64,000 bases of DNA from positions 746,501 through 810,500 of the forward strand of contig JAQFVV010012669.1 in assembly GCA_028023455.1 (NCBI GenBank), written 5' to 3'. The stretch is from Epiperipatus broadwayi (lineage: Eukaryota > Onychophora > Udeonychophora > Euonychophora > Peripatidae). The notes under the pieces are model-generated. The model saw only the letters and a list, made by a program, of their open reading frames with translations, had not been told where the DNA came from and searched no databases. Of the stretch, positions 60,326-64,000 are shown piece by piece; position 1 is the stretch's first letter; every line of letters starts with the position of its first letter. The translations under genes were made by a program, and so were the position numbers.

Positions 60326-63300
60326 TGTTAATACAACTTTTATGAATTCCTGAACAATAAATTATTTGATTATTATTTTAAGATTTTATTCTGGAATCAA
60401 AAATTGGCTTTACATCCAAATTCTAATGTTTGATGATTACAATTTCTTCTCTTTTTGTAAACCATCTCCAAACTATTTTGGCTGGACATTTTTATATAGC
60501 AGATTAAAAATGTTGAATCCATGGTTTTATAATCAGCAAGTTAGTGGATTCTTGGGTATCATATTATAGATAGTAAAAAAATAGATTATTTCAGCTTCCT
60601 CATAATGCTCTATATTGCAAACAGTAACATTTCTTTACTTTTGAACAGCTACATGAAAATGAGATGAATAATGTACTTCAGCTGGGCAAGCAGCACATCA
60701 TCTTGTATGTTCCTTGCCATAGCCAAGTATATTTAGCATTGAAAAATATTGTCACATTTATCTTGCTAAAAGATTATAGTTAATATAAGCCATTATTCAC
60801 TCAATATTTCTTTCCAATTTGCTTGACTGGGTAGTCTGATCAGATTTGATATCTACTAGCAATCCCTATAATTTGTTTCAACCTACTTAACTCTCAGTTG
60901 GCTTAAAACCTGCTGTCCCCATTTGTTTGACAAAATATGCTTTTCCTGATTCATATCTCTGGCTGATAGATCTTTTTTCTAAAAGCACAAAATCTTTTAA
61001 TTAAATTTTTTCGAGTTTCTTTATAGTCTTGGTTTCTTTGTTGTTGTTGTTTTGGGTTTTTTTTTTTTGCAAAATAATTAATTAAATTAACTTGCTATTG
61101 TATTTTATTTAATTACTTAGTTATTTGTCACTTTTACTTTAATTTATAAAACAACAACAAAAACATATTTGAATTTTTCTATGGCCATTAAATTGGTGCC
61201 ATAAATTGAAAAAATAACTTATCTTTTTAATTTTAAGTTATACATTTATATATTTTAAAATAGACCTTTTTGTATATTTCAAAATAGGACTTGCAATTAT
61301 AATCTGTACCTATGTTCAGAAATTAGCAAGTATAACAAGGCTATTTATAATCATGCATCTTAGAAACTTGTCTGTTTAATCAATTTTATGCATGTAGACA
61401 TATAATTTATTGTATATGTAACAATTCTTATATCTTTTAAAAATAAATTGCAGTATATAATAATTAATTTCTGATAATGATCAACCCCTCCTTATTCTTA
61501 AAAAAAAGTAACAAGTTTAAAATATTCTACTTTAATAATTATTGGCCGTAAGAAATTCAATATAATATATCTCATATTACACTTTTTATTCAGTATTCTT
61601 ATTCTTTTTACATTATGTGTCAGCATGTGTATACATTTATCAATCACTCTGTCATGCAATTTTATTGATTTGATTTTAACATTAATTTTCTTAAATTGAT
61701 TCAAATATATTGTGTATATATAGTATTCAAACCATTATTTTTAAGTTTTAGATTTATCTAATTATAATATGGGAAATAACCCATTGACCATAAGTTTTTT
61801 GTATTAAATAATATATTTGTCAGTGTATATTTTTTTTTAGTGTTACTTCTTTATTTTTGTTAAGATGATTCACATTTTTAAAAATAAAATTATCACATAA
61901 TTATTGTATTGTTATTAAATCAATAACTGTGACTCAGAAAATATAAGGACAAAAATAAATACCAAAAGCAATTGCTATTAATAAAATTATTATATGCTTG
62001 AATGACTGAAAATGTAAAGTAACTAATATTTTTCATAAATTCTGTAATTTATTAATAACTAATATTAATAGCGGGATCATCTGTACATGGTGCAACAAAT
62101 GCATTTGTATGGGAAAGCAAATTTTGAGTGTGGCAAAAATAAGAAAAGTGATGTGTGAGATAACATTGAAAAATATGAAAGTAAATCATTTTAACATTTA
62201 AAAAAAACATTTTTTAAAAATTCCCTCTCTGTCAGACTTTGTGATGACATTGGCTTTAGTTTCCCACCAAAAACTTCATTAGTATATTCAAGTATAAATT
62301 GTAATTATTTAAAATATTGTAGTACTATGTTTCATTTAAAATCAAGTCTAAAAAATTCATGTGACTGCACTCCAACTTCTCACTTTAACAGCTCCAAGAA
62401 CCATAAAGCCTCAGTATGCTTTTATTTCTCAAATCCATTGCTGCCATAAGATGACTTAAGTTTTAAATAAAAGGGTTTTTTTTTTTGCCACAACAGAAAA
62501 TTTTGATTGTTTCTGAGTAAAAATTGATGTACATTAACTTTGCTTAGTATTACAACAATAAGCACTTTTTATTTTCCTTGTTTATGAAACAAACAATGAT
62601 ACAATGATTATTAAATAGTATATTTTACTATTTTAATTTTTTTTTTTTTTTTTTCAAAATAATTATTAACATTCAAATAGATAGTTGCCCTAGAAAACAA
62701 AAAAAATATCAGGCACTGAATATCATAAGAAAAAACTGGGGAAAAACTGATATTCAAAAACAAAACTGAAACAGATGATGCAATACAAGAGCAATATATA
62801 TATATATATATTAATACTGATGATTCTGAGTTCATGCAAATCTAATTAGGATTCCAATAATGTTAACATTACTGATGTAACATTTTTTTAAATGTTAAGT
62901 ATTAATTTGAAAAAGGATAGAATGAGAAAATGTATTATTGAATGAGTCAACAAAATGCCTAAAACCAACACTGCTTAAAGTATAAATTCTATAACAATAA
63001 TATTAAATTATTGCAAATTTGAGATATTGGATTTTCAAAATAATAGCATTCTTTGTAGGAAAACTGTTGTTTTGATGTTGTTATTCTTTAGAAACTATTA
63101 TATTTAAATACAACATAATTAGGCTAAATATTTAGATATATGTGTTTGCCTTAAGCAGATGCAACATTTAGTGAGTAAAATTCACATAAAAAATTATGAA
63201 AAGAGACTTTTATTAATATGCACTATATCAAATATTAATATTTATAAATCTTAATCAAAAAATATTTTAATTTTCTTAAGCTTATAATCTTTTAATAATA

Positions 63301-63611
63301 TTTGTTACAATCTTAATTTATCCCTTTTAATATTCCTTCTGATAAAGCAGTCTCATAACAAGTATCAAAGCCAAATTAGTTATTTTATTAAATTATATTT
63401 AGTATTATATAAGTACACAAATCACATACCACAGCCCTCATTTCTAAATAAATCATCTATTATCAAAACAAAGCTATTAGATGGTAAATAGGAATCTAAA
63501 TGTAGTGTTGCATTGAGAACAGATTGCTATTGCTATTAATTATTTAAATACAAGAATTACTGTATGTGATTTGCATGATATAACTAATTACCTGTTGGTA
63601 CTTATGGTTTA
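60326..63611. other. No gene recognised; AT-rich with microsatellites
   Basis: Includes an open frame at 60366-60569 with no recognised family, a T-run near 62637-62655 and an AT run near 62797-62811. Other short frames are AT-biased. Confidence 0.45.
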
Positions 63612-63637
63612 ATATATATATATATATATATATATAC
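63612..63637. repeat. (AT)n microsatellite
   Basis: AT run of about 13 units. Confidence 0.95.
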
Positions 63638-63769
63638 ACTGTATATAATAAATGATTAGTAATATTATTTTAATATATCTTTTTAATATTCTGCTTGATA
63701 TAAATGATTAAAGCCCAAAAATAACATACACAATGCTTTTATGCTAACTATTTCACGCGAACTCTGTCA

Positions 63770-63930
63770 TCTTTATTGTAAGCTCAAGTAATCAAGATGC
63801 TAGCACTTATTAAATCCTTATTTACTGATATCCTATCCAATCCTCTCAGATAGTTTCTAGCATATGGCCTTCATCAATGAAGAATTTTTAATCTAGACCT
63901 AGTGCACCTAGATATGTTGGAGGCACATAC
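63770..63930. repeat. Family-C satellite fragment
   Basis: AGTTTCTAGCATATGGCCTT, CATCAATGAAGA and CTAGTGCACCTAGAT match, diverged, the left arm at 17480-17555. It extends toward the window edge. Confidence 0.65.
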
Positions 63931-64000
63931 ATACCCACATATATATGCTTCTGAAAAGCATTATGTAAGCTAGAATATGCGATATAGTTTTAATTTTAAT

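Noticed and set aside
60366-60569. 67-codon open frame with aromatic-rich C-terminus
   Set aside because: No recognised motif, no flanking coding relics; kept only as an unexplained frame.
1-64000. Search for host exons
   Set aside because: No conserved domain with plausible splice sites was found outside transposon remnants. A splice-aware search with transcript data would be needed to exclude small exons.

Overview
The window is AT-rich, repeat-dense DNA from an animal, probably intergenic. I find no intact host gene, no rRNA and no credible functional tRNA. The repeat set (Penelope-like elements, RTE-type LINEs, tRNA-derived SINEs, a large-LTR element, inverted tandem satellites) points to an invertebrate. 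A mollusc or cephalopod is my guess, but nothing here fixes the species. All recognisable coding sequence is decayed transposon protein.

Layout. 0-5 kb: the 3' end of an RTE-type LINE, a 2.2-kb dispersed repeat (second copy at 51-53 kb), a perfect 87-bp-arm hairpin and an inverted satellite block. 5-18 kb: a Penelope tail, three satellite arrays (396-421 bp, 317 bp and 404 bp units), a SINE, and a truncated Penelope insertion inside the 404-bp array with a 13-bp target duplication. A ~70-bp minisatellite occurs on both sides of that array. 18-21.8 kb: little recognisable. 21.8-36.6 kb: one minus-strand LTR retrotransposon with ~2.5-kb LTRs, a tRNA-Lys-like primer site, a polypurine tract and a gag-like pseudogene, but no visible pol. 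Its 5' LTR was later split by a 5.77-kb palindrome and by a 1.26-kb TIR element; the 3' LTR supplies the empty site for the palindrome. 36.6-40.4 kb: another inverted satellite and a second copy of the SINE. 40.4-45.9 kb: a nearly complete, dead Penelope-like element with direct pseudo-LTRs that carry a tRNA-like segment, apparently nested in an older Penelope relic. 46-49.6 kb: a LINE with endonuclease and reverse transcriptase remnants, interrupted by a single 292-bp satellite-type unit that has a 13-bp target duplication. 51-53 kb: the second 2-kb repeat. 55.9-57.4 kb: an RTE-type LINE whose 5' part is inverted relative to its 3' part. The remainder to 64 kb is low-complexity AT-rich DNA with microsatellites and one satellite fragment.

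Most interesting: the large palindrome with its in-window empty-site control; a family of ~0.3-0.4-kb satellite units sharing a core motif, one of which appears mobile; and a Penelope element with tRNA-like sequence in its repeats. Element ages can be ordered by nesting. No gene network or operon logic applies here.
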